From an uncultured Sphingobium sp. (lineage in GTDB: Bacteria > Pseudomonadota > Alphaproteobacteria > Sphingomonadales > Sphingomonadaceae), in the NCBI GenBank assembly GCA_913773715.1, contig CAJYHD010000646.1, positions 1-6,266 of the forward strand: a stretch of 6,266 bases of DNA, written 5' to 3'. Below are positions 6,254 through 6,266 of the stretch, piece by piece. Position numbers and translations under genes: made by a program. The notes beneath the pieces are model-generated. The model was not told the origin of the DNA. It searched no databases and worked only from the letters and a program-made list of their open reading frames with translations. Each line of letters opens with the position of its first letter. Position 1 is the stretch's first letter.

Positions 6254-6266
6254 CGCTGCCAGCTTC

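Noticed and set aside
1..6266. tRNA gene, CRISPR array or toxin-antitoxin pair
   Set aside because: I saw no cloverleaf-like tRNA, no regularly spaced repeats and no recognisable toxin or antitoxin pair in the window.

Overview
This window shows the right-hand end of a mobile genomic island carrying a trio of tyrosine recombinases, together with the chromosomal or plasmid gene it appears to interrupt. The DNA is GC-rich, and the UmuC remnant and recombinases look proteobacterial. My best guess is an alphaproteobacterium such as a sphingomonad, but that is an impression from protein style, and a beta- or gammaproteobacterial plasmid is not excluded.

Layout. From about 3691 down to base 1, on the minus strand, lies a compact set of genes: a small winged-helix-like protein (3691-3419), a 173-bp gap with paired CGGAC/GTCCG boxes and a strong hairpin, then three tyrosine recombinases in a row. 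The first (3245-1638) has a long N-terminal extension. The second (1641-739) and third (746 to beyond the left edge) each overlap the gene before them (ATGA and ATGCGTAG). Each start has a good Shine-Dalgarno sequence. The first two have a complete Arg, Lys, His-x-x-Arg, His, Tyr catalytic set; the third is cut by the window edge after its Arg and Lys. On the plus strand, 3783-4616 encodes an unrecognised 277-residue protein with a C-terminal hydrophobic segment. The stretch 4617-5060 has no convincing gene. From 5061 to 6221 the sequence is umuC (DNA polymerase V catalytic subunit, Y family) without its first ~33 codons.

Reading. umuC homology begins abruptly at the Asp of the conserved SNNDGC motif (Asp34 in E. 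coli UmuC), directly after an in-frame TAG. The missing codons would carry the first catalytic Asp and the steric-gate residue, so the remnant cannot be an active polymerase. The simplest explanation is site-specific insertion of the element into umuC, with the recombinase operon pointing inward from this end and the cargo and the other half of umuC beyond the left edge. Three-recombinase elements are known as RIT elements and GInts, and rulB (a plasmid umuC homologue) is a known insertion hotspot for integron-like elements in Pseudomonas. The architecture therefore fits a known class, while the small upstream regulator-like gene, the box array and the exact target codon are the parts most worth checking.
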